This document shows positions 34,535-44,008 of a stretch of 48,695 bases of DNA, one piece after another. The notes under the pieces were generated by a model. The model had not been told where the DNA came from and searched no databases. It was given only the letters and a program-made list of their open reading frames with translations. This DNA is from Deltaproteobacteria bacterium (GTDB lineage: Bacteria > Desulfobacterota > DSM-4660 > Desulfatiglandales > HGW-15). Location of the stretch: contig JAFGGA010000030.1 in assembly GCA_016930835.1 (NCBI GenBank), positions 1 to 48,695 of the forward strand, in the 5' to 3' direction. A program made the position numbers and the translations under genes. Each line of letters starts with the position of its first letter. Position 1 is the first letter of the stretch.

Positions 34535-35779
34535 TTAAGCATAACCTGCCTGATTTTCATAAAGCAATAATGGAGGCTCTCCATTCACAATCACTTCCTC
34601 GCCGATGATGCACTCTCTTATCCCGGTCATACTCGGGATATCATACATGATGTCCATCATTACTGATTCAAGGATGGCTCTTAAGCCCCGTGCCCCAGAC
34701 TTACGCTTAAGGGCATCTTTTGCCACGGCCAGATACGCCTCCTCGGTGAATTTGAGTTCCACCCCTTCCAGCTCAAATAATTTTTTGTACTGTTTGGCCA
34801 GGGCGTTTTTGGGTTCGGTCAAGATCCTGACCAGAGCGTCCAGACTCAGGTTGTTTAAGGTCGCGAGGATCGGGATGCGGCCAACAAACTCTGGGATGAG
34901 CCCAAATTTGATAAGATCCTCCGGTTGAACAAGCGGCATGATCTTATCCATGTCATCTTCTTGCTGGCTATGGATTTCAGCTTCAAATCCCATGGTCTTG
35001 CTACCAGTGCGGTTTCTTATGATCTTATCTAAACCGTTAAAGGTACCGCCGCATATAAAAAGGATATTGCTTGTATCCACCTTGACGAAATCTTGTTGCG
35101 GATGCTTGCGACCTCCCTTTGGCGGGACGCTGGCCATGGTCCCCTCAATAATCTTAAGGAGTGCCTGTTGCACACCCTCACCCGATACATCTCTTGTAAT
35201 GGAAGGGCTATCGGATTTTCGGGCGATCTTGTCGATTTCATCAATATAAACGATTCCCTTACAAGCTGACTCAACATCATAATCAGCAATCTGGACGAGG
35301 TTCAGGATAATGTTTTCCACGTCCTCTCCCACATAGCCTGCTTCCGTTAATGTCGTTGCATCGGCAATGGTAAAAGGGACCTTTAATATCCTGGCTAATG
35401 TCTGCGCGAGTAAGGTTTTTCCGGAACCGGTTGGACCTATGAGAAGGATATTACTCTTTTGAATTTCCACGTCTTCCATATCCACACGGGTACCGATCCT
35501 TTTGTAATGGTTATGAACGGCAACGGAAAGTATTTTCTTCGGTCTTTCCTGTTCAATGACATATTGATCCAATAACTCCTTAATTTCAAAAGGTTTTGGC
35601 AGATTGGTCCTTGTCTCTTTTTCCTGGCCGTATTCTTCAGCGATGATCTCAGTACACAGCTGAATACACTCGTCACAGATATAAACAGATGGCCCTGCTA
35701 TGAGTTTTTTGACTTCGTCTTGACTCTTGCCGCAGAATGAACATAGCAGATCATCATTGACGTTATCTTTTTTTTGCAT
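34535..35779 (-). CDS. clpX: ATP-dependent Clp protease ATP-binding subunit ClpX
   Basis: AAA+ unfoldase that feeds substrates to ClpP. The N-terminal zinc-binding domain has Cys13, Cys16, Cys35 and Cys38 (C-x2-C...C-x2-C). Walker [14 protein letters not shown], Walker [12 protein letters not shown], and [16 protein letters not shown] near the end (sensor-2 region) are intact. The length (414) is standard. It lies 11 bases downstream of clpP on the same strand and immediately before lon, the common order tig-clpP-clpX-lon. Confidence 0.97.
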   Translation of the reverse strand: MQKKDNVNDDLLCSFCGKSQDEVKKLIAGPSVYICDECIQLCTEIIAEEYGQEKETRTNLPKPFEIKELLDQYVIEQERPKKILSVAVHNHYKRIGTRVDMEDVEIQKSNILLIGPTGSGKTLLAQTLARILKVPFTIADATTLTEAGYVGEDVENIILNLVQIADYDVESACKGIVYIDEIDKIARKSDSPSITRDVSGEGVQQALLKIIEGTMASVPPKGGRKHPQQDFVKVDTSNILFICGGTFNGLDKIIRNRTGSKTMGFEAEIHSQQEDDMDKIMPLVQPEDLIKFGLIPEFVGRIPILATLNNLSLDALVRILTEPKNALAKQYKKLFELEGVELKFTEEAYLAVAKDALKRKSGARGLRAILESVMMDIMYDIPSMTGIRECIIGEEVIVNGEPPLLLYENQAGYA

Positions 35780-35790
35780 ACATCTCTCCC

Positions 35791-36393
35791 CTAATTCTTT
35801 TTCCCTTCGATGATTTCACGCATGGTGATCACTTTATCGACAAGCCCGTATTCCAAGGCTTCCTGGCTGCTCATAAAAAAATCCCGTTCCGTATCTTCCT
35901 TGATCTTTTCCAAGGATTGTCCGGTGTGCTTTACGAGGATTTCATGAATGGTTTGCTTTATTCTCATTATTTCTTTGGCCTGTATATCAATATCCGTAGC
36001 CTGACCCTGGACACCGCCTAAGGGTTGGTGGATCATAATCCTGGCATGAGGAAGAGAGTAACGTTTTCCCTTGTTCCCGGAGGCAAGAAGTAACGCCCCC
36101 ATACTAGAGGCCTGGCCCATACAGATTGTGGTCACATCAGGTTTGATGTATTGTATGGTATCATATATGGCTAGCCCCGCTGAAACAGCCCCGCCCGGTG
36201 AATTGATATATACATTGATATCCTTATCCGGGTCTTCAGATTCAAGGAAGAGCAATTGGGCGATAATGGTGTTGGCCATACCATCATGCACTTGTTCGCC
36301 AATGAATACAATACGATCCTTTAAAAGACGTGAATAAATATCATAAGCACGTTCACCACGACTGGTTTGTTCAACAACGATAGGTATCAGCAT
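35791..36393 (-). CDS. clpP: ATP-dependent Clp protease proteolytic subunit
   Basis: Tetradecameric serine peptidase. I set the start at the ATG at 36393 (200 aa; [20 protein letters not shown]), the common ClpP N-terminus, with AAGGAG about 12 bases upstream; an earlier start at 36429 would add 12 residues. The catalytic Ser is in [15 protein letters not shown], the His in [10 protein letters not shown], and the Asp in the C-terminal third (DTERDFFMS). The IG-loops for ClpX docking come from the partner. Follows tig after 78 bases. Confidence 0.97.
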   Translation of the reverse strand: MLIPIVVEQTSRGERAYDIYSRLLKDRIVFIGEQVHDGMANTIIAQLLFLESEDPDKDINVYINSPGGAVSAGLAIYDTIQYIKPDVTTICMGQASSMGALLLASGNKGKRYSLPHARIMIHQPLGGVQGQATDIDIQAKEIMRIKQTIHEILVKHTGQSLEKIKEDTERDFFMSSQEALEYGLVDKVITMREIIEGKKN

Positions 36394-36471
36394 ATTCAGA
36401 AAAAACTCCTTGTTTTTAGCCTGCCGCATGACTAAAACGGACGATTTGCGGCATGTATTTTTATAAAAATT

Positions 36472-37785
36472 TTATGTCGCTCTTGGTATTTTTTCCGCAT
36501 TTACCTCAACAACTTTAGCATTTTCCACTAGATAATTCAAGGTCTTTTCTTTTAGGAGCGATTGTCTGTAAGAATCCATCATATTGTTTGCTTCGTAATA
36601 TCTACGCAATACAGCGGGATCGTACCCCATCTCCTTTGAAATCTCGTTAAAACCTTCTTCAATGTCTTGGTCACTAACCTGGAGGTCGTTTTGCTTAGCT
36701 ATCTCTCCTAGTATAAAAAAGTTCTTGACCTTCTTTTCCGAGATCGGTCTGAATTCCTCACGTAATTTCTCCTCATCCAAGCCGCTTTTTTCAAAATCCG
36801 ATCCGGCCTGAACAAGATTTTGTTTCACGCTTTCGATGCCGGCAGTCGTTTCAGCATCCACCAGACTCTCAGGCAACTCGAAATCGGCTTTCTTGGCGAT
36901 TTTGTCCAAAAGCCTTTCTTTTAATTGCTTATTAATCCGCTTTTCTTCCCTGGATAACAATGATTCTCTGATCTTCTGCTTTAATTCATCAAGATTTTGA
37001 ACTTCTTCTCCCAATTTTTTAAATAACTCTTCATCTAATTCCGGGAGTTTCACTTCCTTGACCTCGATGATTTGAACATCAAAGGTTACCCTTTTCCCGG
37101 CTAATTTGGTATGGAAATAATCATCCTCAAATTCAACCAATTTCGTGAAGGATTCACCTTTTTCACGACCAACCAAGGCATCTTCCACATCAGGATAAAA
37201 TCGTTTCTTTCCAACAATCAACGAAAAATTTTGGCCCTTGATTCCCTCAATCGGTCCATTATCATCTTTTCCCTCATAATCAACAACTACATAATCACCT
37301 TCCCGAATCCCTCTTTTTTCAGACAAGGGGTTCAAGATCGCATTGGCCTCTCGGATCGCTTCAAGCTGTTTGGTTACATCCTCATCCGTGATGGAACATA
37401 TCTCTTTTTCCACTTCAATGCCCTTATACTCTGCCAGGTCAAATTCAGGTTTGACCTCCATGATGGCGGAATAATGGTATTCAGAGCCTTTTTTGAGCAC
37501 TTCATTCTCGATTAGTGGAATATTCAAGGGCAACAATTTGGTCTCATCAAGGGCTTTCGGCAATGTCTCTCTAACCAATGAATCGGCTACTTCCTCAATG
37601 ATTTGCTTGCCGAAATAGTTTTCCAGTATCTTTCTGGGTATTTTTCCAGGCCTAAAGCCCTTTATCTTGGCCTTCTTTCCATAATCACGAAATGTTTTGT
37701 CTACTCTTTTCTCTACCTCTTCCGCATTGATCTCAATCATCAATTTTTTCTTTACAGAAGTCAGATCTTCAACCGTTGTCTTCAT
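36472..37785 (-). CDS. tig: Trigger factor
   Basis: Ribosome-associated chaperone and peptidyl-prolyl isomerase. The N-terminal ribosome-binding domain has the signature KGFRPGKIPRKILENYFG (around residues 40-57). An FKBP-type isomerase domain (REGDYVVVDYEGK) follows, and then a long charged helical C-terminal domain. 437 aa is the usual length. It begins the minus-strand block tig-clpP-clpX-lon, and its upstream gap probably holds the promoter. Confidence 0.95.
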   Translation of the reverse strand: MKTTVEDLTSVKKKLMIEINAEEVEKRVDKTFRDYGKKAKIKGFRPGKIPRKILENYFGKQIIEEVADSLVRETLPKALDETKLLPLNIPLIENEVLKKGSEYHYSAIMEVKPEFDLAEYKGIEVEKEICSITDEDVTKQLEAIREANAILNPLSEKRGIREGDYVVVDYEGKDDNGPIEGIKGQNFSLIVGKKRFYPDVEDALVGREKGESFTKLVEFEDDYFHTKLAGKRVTFDVQIIEVKEVKLPELDEELFKKLGEEVQNLDELKQKIRESLLSREEKRINKQLKERLLDKIAKKADFELPESLVDAETTAGIESVKQNLVQAGSDFEKSGLDEEKLREEFRPISEKKVKNFFILGEIAKQNDLQVSDQDIEEGFNEISKEMGYDPAVLRRYYEANNMMDSYRQSLLKEKTLNYLVENAKVVEVNAEKIPRAT

Positions 37786-38152
37786 TGTTATTCCTTCACA
37801 AGTCTAAATGGGTTATGGCCAAATCAACAGCATATCAATTTTGATTCATTGATTGATCTTATCTGTCGAATTTTCCAAAAATTAATAATGTTTTAAAAAT
37901 TTGCAAGCTGAGAAAAAAGGAGCCTATTAAAAACAATTTGTGGTGTCAATCTTAAAGATTCCAATTTTTTGATGCGATCTATGAGACCGGACCAATCATT
38001 CATCATGGTGGCAGCAGGAATCATGCCAAATAATTACATTGATCTCCTCAATAATAGTCTTGAAACGGGTTTTTATGGGATATGGATCACCGATGCTTTT
38101 TCATTAAAGGTAGGCGGAAAGGCTGAAGTATGATTGAAGCTTGCCAAATCCT
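37786..38152. other. Gap upstream of tig with a possible 53-aa open frame
   Basis: No clear promoter could be fixed for tig, although AT-rich TTGCAA/TAATTT-like hexamers occur on the minus strand. The only structure of note is a plus-strand frame at 37972-38133, listed separately. Confidence 0.35.
37972..38133 (+). CDS. Possible small protein, or relic (53 aa)
   Basis: An uninterrupted frame from ATG 37972 to TGA 38131-38133 encodes a plausible-looking peptide (FIMVAAGIMPNNYIDLLNN, then GFYGIWITDAFSLKVGG). The upstream region has no convincing SD and I know no family. It might be a remnant of a larger gene. It is convergent with the small gene at 38153. Low confidence. Confidence 0.2.
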   Translation: MRSMRPDQSFIMVAAGIMPNNYIDLLNNSLETGFYGIWITDAFSLKVGGKAEV

Positions 38153-38452
38153 TTAGGATGATTTGTTCTGTTCTTTAACCAGTTGGATAAACTCTTCCAG
38201 ACTCTTTTGTGTACCGAAAACATCCTCGAATAGACGATCACTCCATATGTTGAGCCCCAATATAAATATATGATGAATCAGCTTATCAACTCCTTCGGGT
38301 CCATGGATCTTGGTGATCTGGTACAACAAGTCGTCCGGCACATTGATGGGGTAAACTGCTTTCGAGGTTGTCTTTTCAGATTTTAAGTACTCTTGGACGC
38401 TTTTAAGTATCCTTAGGTTGATGTACTTTCTTTGAAATTCTTCGTCATCCAT
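38153..38452 (-). CDS. Small protein of unknown function (99 aa)
   Basis: I take the ATG at 38452 (MDDEEFQRKYINLRILK); the extra 16 residues of the longer frame to 38500 would lie in a region without an SD. The sequence is mainly helical and charged, with a basic N-terminal part (KSVQEYLKSEKTTSKAVYP) and an amphipathic middle (VDKLIHHIFILGLNIW). No signal peptide, membrane helix or known motif was seen. It precedes tig on the same strand but is 367 bases away. Confidence 0.6.
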   Translation of the reverse strand: MDDEEFQRKYINLRILKSVQEYLKSEKTTSKAVYPINVPDDLLYQITKIHGPEGVDKLIHHIFILGLNIWSDRLFEDVFGTQKSLEEFIQLVKEQNKSS

Positions 38453-38579
38453 TCTCTTATCGCCTAAAAATCCGGTGTTCAGTAAAAAACCAATTCTCAA
38501 CGTTTAGACTGACAGTATAATCCTTATTTATCATTAGGTCAATAGGTGGACGTTTGTCTGTTTTGAAAGTGAAAATCGT

Positions 38580-40040
38580 CTATCCGACAATCGCCCTCAT
38601 ATCCTTTTTGGGAATGGTGACGGTGAAAATCATATCATCTTCATGGCTTCGCGAGAAGGATAAAAGCCCTCCCATTATTTTCAGAAGTCGGTAAGAAATG
38701 GGGAGGCCGACCGCCTGGTCCCTTTCGCTAAAAGGCATAATAAAGGGTTCCGTATCTTTCGCCTCTATTTTGTGACCGCGGCTTTTAAATTCAACATGGA
38801 GGCTGTTATCACTCTCAAAAGTACGGATGTAAAGAATTCCCCCGCTATTCATCTCCTTTAGGGCGTTCAAGATCAATTCGACAAAGATTCTTTCTAATAT
38901 GTCTTTATCTATGGAGACAACAGCAGTCGATTTGTCCAAATTGAGCTGGTAGGTTGAACCGTTTTTCTCCAGTTCATGGGTAAGCCGTTCCATGCAATGG
39001 ATGAGTATGCTGTTTATGGAACATTCTTCATAGCTTACCTCTACAGGCTTGAGATATTCTTCCAGTCGCTGGAGCATGTCTTCCAATCTTTTAGACTCCC
39101 GCAGAATAATATCTCCCTCGTGCAGGTCCGGGAACTTTTTCCGAATACGCCTGGCAAAACCACCGATAGATACCAATGGATTTCGAATTTCATGGGCAAC
39201 CTCTGCCGATATGGAACTTAGCATTTTGAGTTTTTCCTTTTGAACCATGGACTTTTCCAAAAATACACGATCCGTTATATCTACAATAATACCCTGAATC
39301 TTGTTTAACTTTCCTGTATTTTCAACATCTTCTTGGGCCATGGAACTTATGATGGCATGGATCACATGCCCTTCCCTATGAATGAATCTGCATTCATTTG
39401 AAAACCGAGCATTGCCCGAAGAAAAGGCTGAAAGAAACAATTTCTCTATTTTTTCAAGATCATTTGAATGGATCCTACCGAGAAGCCATAAAGGGTCCGA
39501 CATGGCCTCCTCTGGCGAATAACCCAACATGCCTTCACAGGCTCGATTGATAAAGTCCAATCGAAAATTCCTTTGTATAACAAAGATAACCGATGGAATG
39601 TTATGCACCAGATGGAAATATTTTTGCTCGGCAAGCCTTGCTTTTTCTTTAAGTGCGTAACGTTCATAAAAACGTTTCAGGCATAGCTGTATTTCGTTGA
39701 TACCGAAAGGTTTTCGTAAGTAATCATAGGCGCCGATCTTGATGGCCTGAATAGCGTTGTCAAACGAGCCATAACCAGTAATAAAAACCACTTCACTTAA
39801 TGGATCGTTATTTTTAAGCTCAGACGCCAATTCAAGACCGCTCATTTCAGGCATGTTAATATCGACAAAGACCAGGGAGAAATGTTCTTTTTCGGCCGTC
39901 TTCAAAGCGGTTTGGGGCTCATCATGGATAACGGGTTGATATCCTTCCTTAATGAGAAAATCGGCCATTAATCGACCGATGGAAGGATCATCATCCACCA
40001 CCATAATCTTGATATCTTTTGATTCCAAGGAGCTGGACAT
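38580..40040 (-). CDS. Receiver-PAS-histidine kinase with degenerate ATP-binding site (486 aa)
   Basis: The N-terminal receiver is intact (MVVDDDPS, LVFVDINMPEMSG, LRKPFG; phospho-acceptor Asp in VDINMP). A PAS domain follows (about 140-265; PSVIFVIQRNFRLDFINRA). The HisKA region has EVAHEIRNPLVSIGGFARRI with the phospho-acceptor His. In the C-terminal HATPase domain the N-box (ELILNALKEMNSGG) and a G2-like segment (VGLPISYRLLKIMGG) are visible. The G1 box, expected as DxGxG, reads FKSRGHKIEAK, so the ATP-contacting Asp is missing. Activity is doubtful. No partner is nearby. Confidence 0.85.
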   Translation of the reverse strand: MSSSLESKDIKIMVVDDDPSIGRLMADFLIKEGYQPVIHDEPQTALKTAEKEHFSLVFVDINMPEMSGLELASELKNNDPLSEVVFITGYGSFDNAIQAIKIGAYDYLRKPFGINEIQLCLKRFYERYALKEKARLAEQKYFHLVHNIPSVIFVIQRNFRLDFINRACEGMLGYSPEEAMSDPLWLLGRIHSNDLEKIEKLFLSAFSSGNARFSNECRFIHREGHVIHAIISSMAQEDVENTGKLNKIQGIIVDITDRVFLEKSMVQKEKLKMLSSISAEVAHEIRNPLVSIGGFARRIRKKFPDLHEGDIILRESKRLEDMLQRLEEYLKPVEVSYEECSINSILIHCMERLTHELEKNGSTYQLNLDKSTAVVSIDKDILERIFVELILNALKEMNSGGILYIRTFESDNSLHVEFKSRGHKIEAKDTEPFIMPFSERDQAVGLPISYRLLKIMGGLLSFSRSHEDDMIFTVTIPKKDMRAIVG

Positions 40041-40267
40041 TCGGGTCTCCCAGCAATGGTTAGGTATATTATTTCATGAGGGATGGGGTTTATCAAAAAG
40101 GAAAAACGTGGTACTTGGTTTAGCGGATCAAATCAACATATCTTGGAGACGGATTATGATGAGGATATCAGCAAAAAGTCATCATCCCCTTTACAATTTG
40201 TACATTTTTGATAAATTATATCACAGAACCGAAATAAACCGTTATTATAAAATTCGACTTTTTCCAT

Positions 40268-40627
40268 ATGCCTATTTACGAATACCAATCCTTCAAGTCT
40301 CAAAACGGATGTAATCAATGCCTAAAAGGTTTTGAGATCTTTCAAGGCATCCATGAAGATCCTCTTTCCACCTGTCCGTTCTGTGGGAACAAGATAAAGA
40401 AGGTTATATCATGGTGTCGTTCAGCCATCTCGGAAACACCACAAGAACAACGTTTTGTGGAGAATAGGGTTAAGGAGTATGAAAAGGCAGGCCTGTGGAG
40501 TCATGCCGCTGAGCTGGCGGACAAGCATTCCGACAAAACAAAAGATAAAAATCTTCAAATGAGGGCTCTTGATAACTACCAAAAAGCGGGCTATAACTCC
40601 GACTCTCTTGCTAAGCACATAAAGTAA
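40268..40627 (+). CDS. FmdB-like zinc-ribbon regulatory protein (119 aa)
   Basis: The N-terminus MPIYEYQSF, with cysteine pairs C-x2-C (GCNQC) and CPFCG about 20 residues apart, is the FmdB/CxxC_CxxC zinc-ribbon pattern. The rest (residues 55-119) is a charged helical extension. FmdB-like proteins are named after a putative regulator of formamidase; actual roles are uncertain. The upstream gap of 227 bases is divergent from the kinase gene. A convergent gene (40630) starts two bases after its stop. Confidence 0.8.
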   Translation: MPIYEYQSFKSQNGCNQCLKGFEIFQGIHEDPLSTCPFCGNKIKKVISWCRSAISETPQEQRFVENRVKEYEKAGLWSHAAELADKHSDKTKDKNLQMRALDNYQKAGYNSDSLAKHIK

Positions 40628-40629
40628 GG

Positions 40630-42339
40630 CTAATTGCCCGCTTTTTTAAAAAAAAATCTTGTGAATCGATAGTCAAGGTTTTCCATGTTTACCCATGCAT
40701 ATTCATCCGAAAATTCCCGCCATAATACTATTAATGCCTCTCTAACCTGATCGCTCATTTCATTGGGAATACCCCGTGCAAATGATATCAGATTTTCGAT
40801 GAACACATTCTGGTGAGCAGCCATTTTAAAGGGTGGGGTCTGCTCATTTCCCCTTAAAATAACAAACAGATGACGAAGTTGTTCAATGGATAGGGGCTGT
40901 AATCCCGGTCCCAGCCCCAATTGTGTTCCAGCCCAAAAATGAAAGATAAAAGGGTAAAAGGATAAAAAGGGATCATCAAATACATCCTCATCCAAAGGAT
41001 AATTCGAATAAATACACCCCATGAGTTGGTCCAATGCCGTTACATGATTCAAGATGATCCGGCAGTTTTCGATTTCAGAAAATCTCTCAAAACCTCGATA
41101 GGCTTCCGCCCCTTCCAGGCCGGTGTTAAAAGCCGGTATATTTTGCGAGAACCCTTCCAATACAGCTCCCCATTGGTCACCCCAGAAATCGAATCCCAAA
41201 TCATGCTTCTTAAACCAGGCGTGTTTAAGCCATCTCTCCATTTTCCATTTCAATTCCAAGGCAAGCCCAAATCCGGCCTGAAATATGGATATGAGCGGGT
41301 TATTTTTTAGAAAACGCTCAGCTAAAACCGGGTCTTCATCAGACACCTTCTCCAGACCTAGATTGATATAACCGGCTGTTTTTCGACAAACCTTGATCAA
41401 CACATCCATCTCATCCAGCGGTGTACCATCAGCGGACAGAATTTGGTTACATAAGCCGGCAAATTCCAGTCGAAGTCGATCCAGCAAGCCCTGATCGCTT
41501 ATTTGAACGATCGCCCTTGTCAAAAGATTGCTTCCCCGGGTGTGACTAAAGGGCAACATGGGAACCATGGCCTTTGAATCATCATCTTCAGGGGTAAAAA
41601 GCCGATAGGGTGACTGATCCGCTTCCAAAAGATCGGCTTTTTTATAGGCATAGACGGATCGAGCCTCTTCAAAGGGCAGATATCCCACTTCAGCCAAGCG
41701 CACCCCCTTGAGCCGATACATCTCTTCTTCCATTTCGGCGGGTATGATACCGGTGAGACCCTGTATGAACGTTTGATACCGAGAAAAATCCACCTGGGCC
41801 ATATATCGGATAATGGCTTCGGTGATTTCCTCATGATCTTTATCGAGGGTTCTGATATAAAAAACGTTATCCAGGGAAAAAAAGTTTTCAGGGATGACCT
41901 GATCGTTGTCGGTTTTTATGATTACTTCAAGATTCTTGAAAAACAAATAATACCCTAAGGGATTGTCTTCCTCGTAAAACCAAGCCGCCAAACGATCCGG
42001 ATCCGCCTTGAATAATCTATTCACCCAGTTTGCAGCCTTTATCAAGTCAATTCGATCCCTTTGCCAAATGTCCATATCGATAAAGTGCTGCCACTGTTCA
42101 TTGGAGGCCAAGCGCAATAAGGGAAGCGCATCGTCTTCGCCGATTTTCTTTACCAACCAAAAAAGGTCCACGCGCGGCAAACCCTGGATCAACCGGCCGG
42201 GGTCTTCATGATTTAAGATATGATTAAGGGCATCCATTCCCGAAAGGGGCAGCAATTCTCTTATCAATGCCCGGCTCGATGTTATTTCGGGCGAATGCTC
42301 TTCGGTATGATCCGATGGTTGTTTTTCTTTGTCCGACAT
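40630..42339 (-). CDS. DUF6178-like protein (569 aa)
   Basis: A long helical, acidic protein with no signal peptide or membrane helix. Its opening (LIRELLPLSGMDALNHILNH, then ENPGRLIQGLPRVDLFW-like EDPGRLIQGLPRVDLFWLVKK) and TFIQGLTGIIPAEMEEE match my memory of DUF6178, a family common in deltaproteobacteria. No catalytic motif is visible. It is divergent from exbB. An N-terminal segment of about 20 residues (SDKEKQPSDHTEEHSPEI) is disordered. Function unknown. Confidence 0.7.
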   Translation of the reverse strand: MSDKEKQPSDHTEEHSPEITSSRALIRELLPLSGMDALNHILNHEDPGRLIQGLPRVDLFWLVKKIGEDDALPLLRLASNEQWQHFIDMDIWQRDRIDLIKAANWVNRLFKADPDRLAAWFYEEDNPLGYYLFFKNLEVIIKTDNDQVIPENFFSLDNVFYIRTLDKDHEEITEAIIRYMAQVDFSRYQTFIQGLTGIIPAEMEEEMYRLKGVRLAEVGYLPFEEARSVYAYKKADLLEADQSPYRLFTPEDDDSKAMVPMLPFSHTRGSNLLTRAIVQISDQGLLDRLRLEFAGLCNQILSADGTPLDEMDVLIKVCRKTAGYINLGLEKVSDEDPVLAERFLKNNPLISIFQAGFGLALELKWKMERWLKHAWFKKHDLGFDFWGDQWGAVLEGFSQNIPAFNTGLEGAEAYRGFERFSEIENCRIILNHVTALDQLMGCIYSNYPLDEDVFDDPFLSFYPFIFHFWAGTQLGLGPGLQPLSIEQLRHLFVILRGNEQTPPFKMAAHQNVFIENLISFARGIPNEMSDQVREALIVLWREFSDEYAWVNMENLDYRFTRFFFKKAGN

Positions 42340-42454
42340 TGACCAAGCTCCTTTAGACCATTTTTTGAAAAATCTTCGACGAAGTCAAGCATTAGATATC
42401 ACCACGATGGTTAATCATGGTTATCATTCTTGACTTTCAGGACCTATTGCATGT

Positions 42455-43108
42455 ATGGTTGATCATGATCACTTTTCAATGGGAGATTCGGGTTTGATCG
42501 ATCTGATTGTTAAGGGTGGGGTATTCGTCTACCCCATTATCCTATGCTCTATCATAGCGCTGGCTGTTTTTCTAGAAAGATTATGGGTCTTGAGACGGAA
42601 ACGTATCCTCCCTGAAGATTTTATTCGCAATGTAGAAGAACAGATTAGAAGAAACAAGATTTCCGAAGCCCTTTTTCTCTGTCAGGGAGATAATTCATCG
42701 ATTGCCAAGATTTTTGGGGATGGGCTCAAAAATGCAGGCCGCGGCATGTGGCTGGTAAAAGAAGCTATCGAAGAAAGGGGCGGAAGGGAAGCTGTCATTT
42801 TGGAAAGAAACGTGGGAATATTATCGACCATCGCGAATCTAACCCCCCTCCTGGGTCTATTGGGCACTGTATCGGGCATGATTAAGACCTTTAACGTCAT
42901 CTCATTGCAAGGGGTGGGTAACCCGGCACCATTGGCCGGGGGCATTGCGGAGGCTCTCATCACGACCGCCTTTGGCCTCAGCGTGGCTATTCCCACCTTG
43001 GTTTGCTATCGCATACTCAAAGACAAGGCCAAATCCCTTATCTTTGAAATGGAAGAGAACTCCATTAAACTTGTCGAGATATTGGAGAATGTTAGCAAAC
43101 AGGATTGA
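42455..43108 (+). CDS. exbB: MotA/TolQ/ExbB proton channel family protein
   Basis: Inner-membrane proton-channel subunit that powers TonB- or Tol-type outer-membrane work. Three membrane helices: residues 18-40 (VYPIILCSIIALAVFLERLW), a second with LLGLLGTVSGMIKTF, and a third with LITTAFGLSVAIPTLVCY; the conserved motif GGIAEALITTAFGLSVAIP is characteristic. Two starts are possible: ATG 42455 and ATG 42479. A candidate -35 (TTGACT, 42430-42435) overlapping this region would favour 42479. exbD follows after 26 bases. Whether it belongs to an ExbB or TolQ system is open, since no tonB/tolA gene is near. Confidence 0.9.
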   Translation: MVDHDHFSMGDSGLIDLIVKGGVFVYPIILCSIIALAVFLERLWVLRRKRILPEDFIRNVEEQIRRNKISEALFLCQGDNSSIAKIFGDGLKNAGRGMWLVKEAIEERGGREAVILERNVGILSTIANLTPLLGLLGTVSGMIKTFNVISLQGVGNPAPLAGGIAEALITTAFGLSVAIPTLVCYRILKDKAKSLIFEMEENSIKLVEILENVSKQD

Positions 43109-43134
43109 CAAATTATCCGATAGAGTGATTTTTT

Positions 43135-43554
43135 ATGCGATTCATCAAGACTTATGAAGAAGAACCCAATATAAGCATAGCCCCCCTGATTGATATCGTT
43201 TTTCTGTTGTTGATCTTCTTTATGGTGACTTCCCATTTTGATATGGCTTCGGGTGTTCAAATCAGCCTGCCGGAAGTGGCACAACGTTTGATTCATGAAG
43301 AAAAAAAAACCAGGGTCACCCTTGTGGTTGACAAATCTTCGGAAGTCTACCTCGAAGGCCAAAAAGTGGAAATAAAAGACCTGCGGGAAAAATTGATACG
43401 ACATGTACAGGGGAAAGAGATTCTTCACCTCGTCCTGCAGGCCGATAAAGAAGTGAGTCACGGGAAGGTGGTTGAGATCATGGACCTTGCAAAGAGTGCG
43501 GGTATTCAATCCATTATCATCGCAGCAAAATGGAAACCTGAAAAAATGATATAG
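43135..43554 (+). CDS. exbD: Biopolymer transport protein ExbD/TolR family
   Basis: Single N-terminal membrane helix (LIDIVFLLLIFFMVTSHF, with the conserved Asp of the proton path in PLIDIVFLLLIFF) and a periplasmic domain (139 aa in total). It partners with the ExbB-like protein upstream. The periplasmic domain pattern (VTLVVDKSSEVYLEGQKVE...HLVLQADKEVSHGKVVEIMD) is the ExbD/TolR fold. The ATG is preceded by GAGTG. FtsB follows 28 bases downstream. Confidence 0.93.
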   Translation: MRFIKTYEEEPNISIAPLIDIVFLLLIFFMVTSHFDMASGVQISLPEVAQRLIHEEKKTRVTLVVDKSSEVYLEGQKVEIKDLREKLIRHVQGKEILHLVLQADKEVSHGKVVEIMDLAKSAGIQSIIIAAKWKPEKMI

Positions 43555-43582
43555 ATGTAATGCATAAATATTTCATCTCCAG

Positions 43583-43933
43583 ATGAACATCGATCATGGG
43601 ATTCGATTGGAAGTCACCAAAAAAAAATTTTTAAAATTTTTCTTTATAGCCATCGTTTTTTTGGGCCTGATCATTACCTGGCTTGGATTCGGTGATCGGG
43701 GATTTTATCATTTATATCGGATGGAGCAGGAAAGGCGTGCATTCCTAGAGAAGATCCGACGCCTTGAAGCGGCCAACCAATCATTATTGGAGCAGATCGA
43801 ACGCTTACAAAAAGATAAAGAATATATTGAATCCGTGGCAAGAAGGGAGTTGAATTTAGTCAAGAAAGATGAGATTATTTATCGATTTGAGCAAGATCAG
43901 AAAGATCAAAATCAAGAAGCCAAACAAAAATAA
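43583..43933 (+). CDS. ftsB: FtsB/DivIC-like septum formation initiator protein (116 aa)
   Basis: A bitopic inner-membrane protein with a short basic N-terminus, one membrane helix (FLKFFFIAIVFLGLIITWLG) and a periplasmic coiled coil (RRAFLEKIRRLEAANQSLL, IERLQKDKEYIESVARRELN). It ends with the family's IExxARxELxxVKxxE motif. FtsB bridges FtsL and FtsQ in the divisome. No ftsL or ftsQ lies here. It is 28 bases from exbD, so may be co-transcribed, which would couple it to the ExbBD genes only by proximity. Confidence 0.85.
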   Translation: MNIDHGIRLEVTKKKFLKFFFIAIVFLGLIITWLGFGDRGFYHLYRMEQERRAFLEKIRRLEAANQSLLEQIERLQKDKEYIESVARRELNLVKKDEIIYRFEQDQKDQNQEAKQK

Positions 43934-44008
43934 GATTACGATAAGATATGCCCCTCAATCATGAATCCTCTGGATGAGCCTGGCGGGAAAGTGAAAGGAG
44001 TGTGAAAA

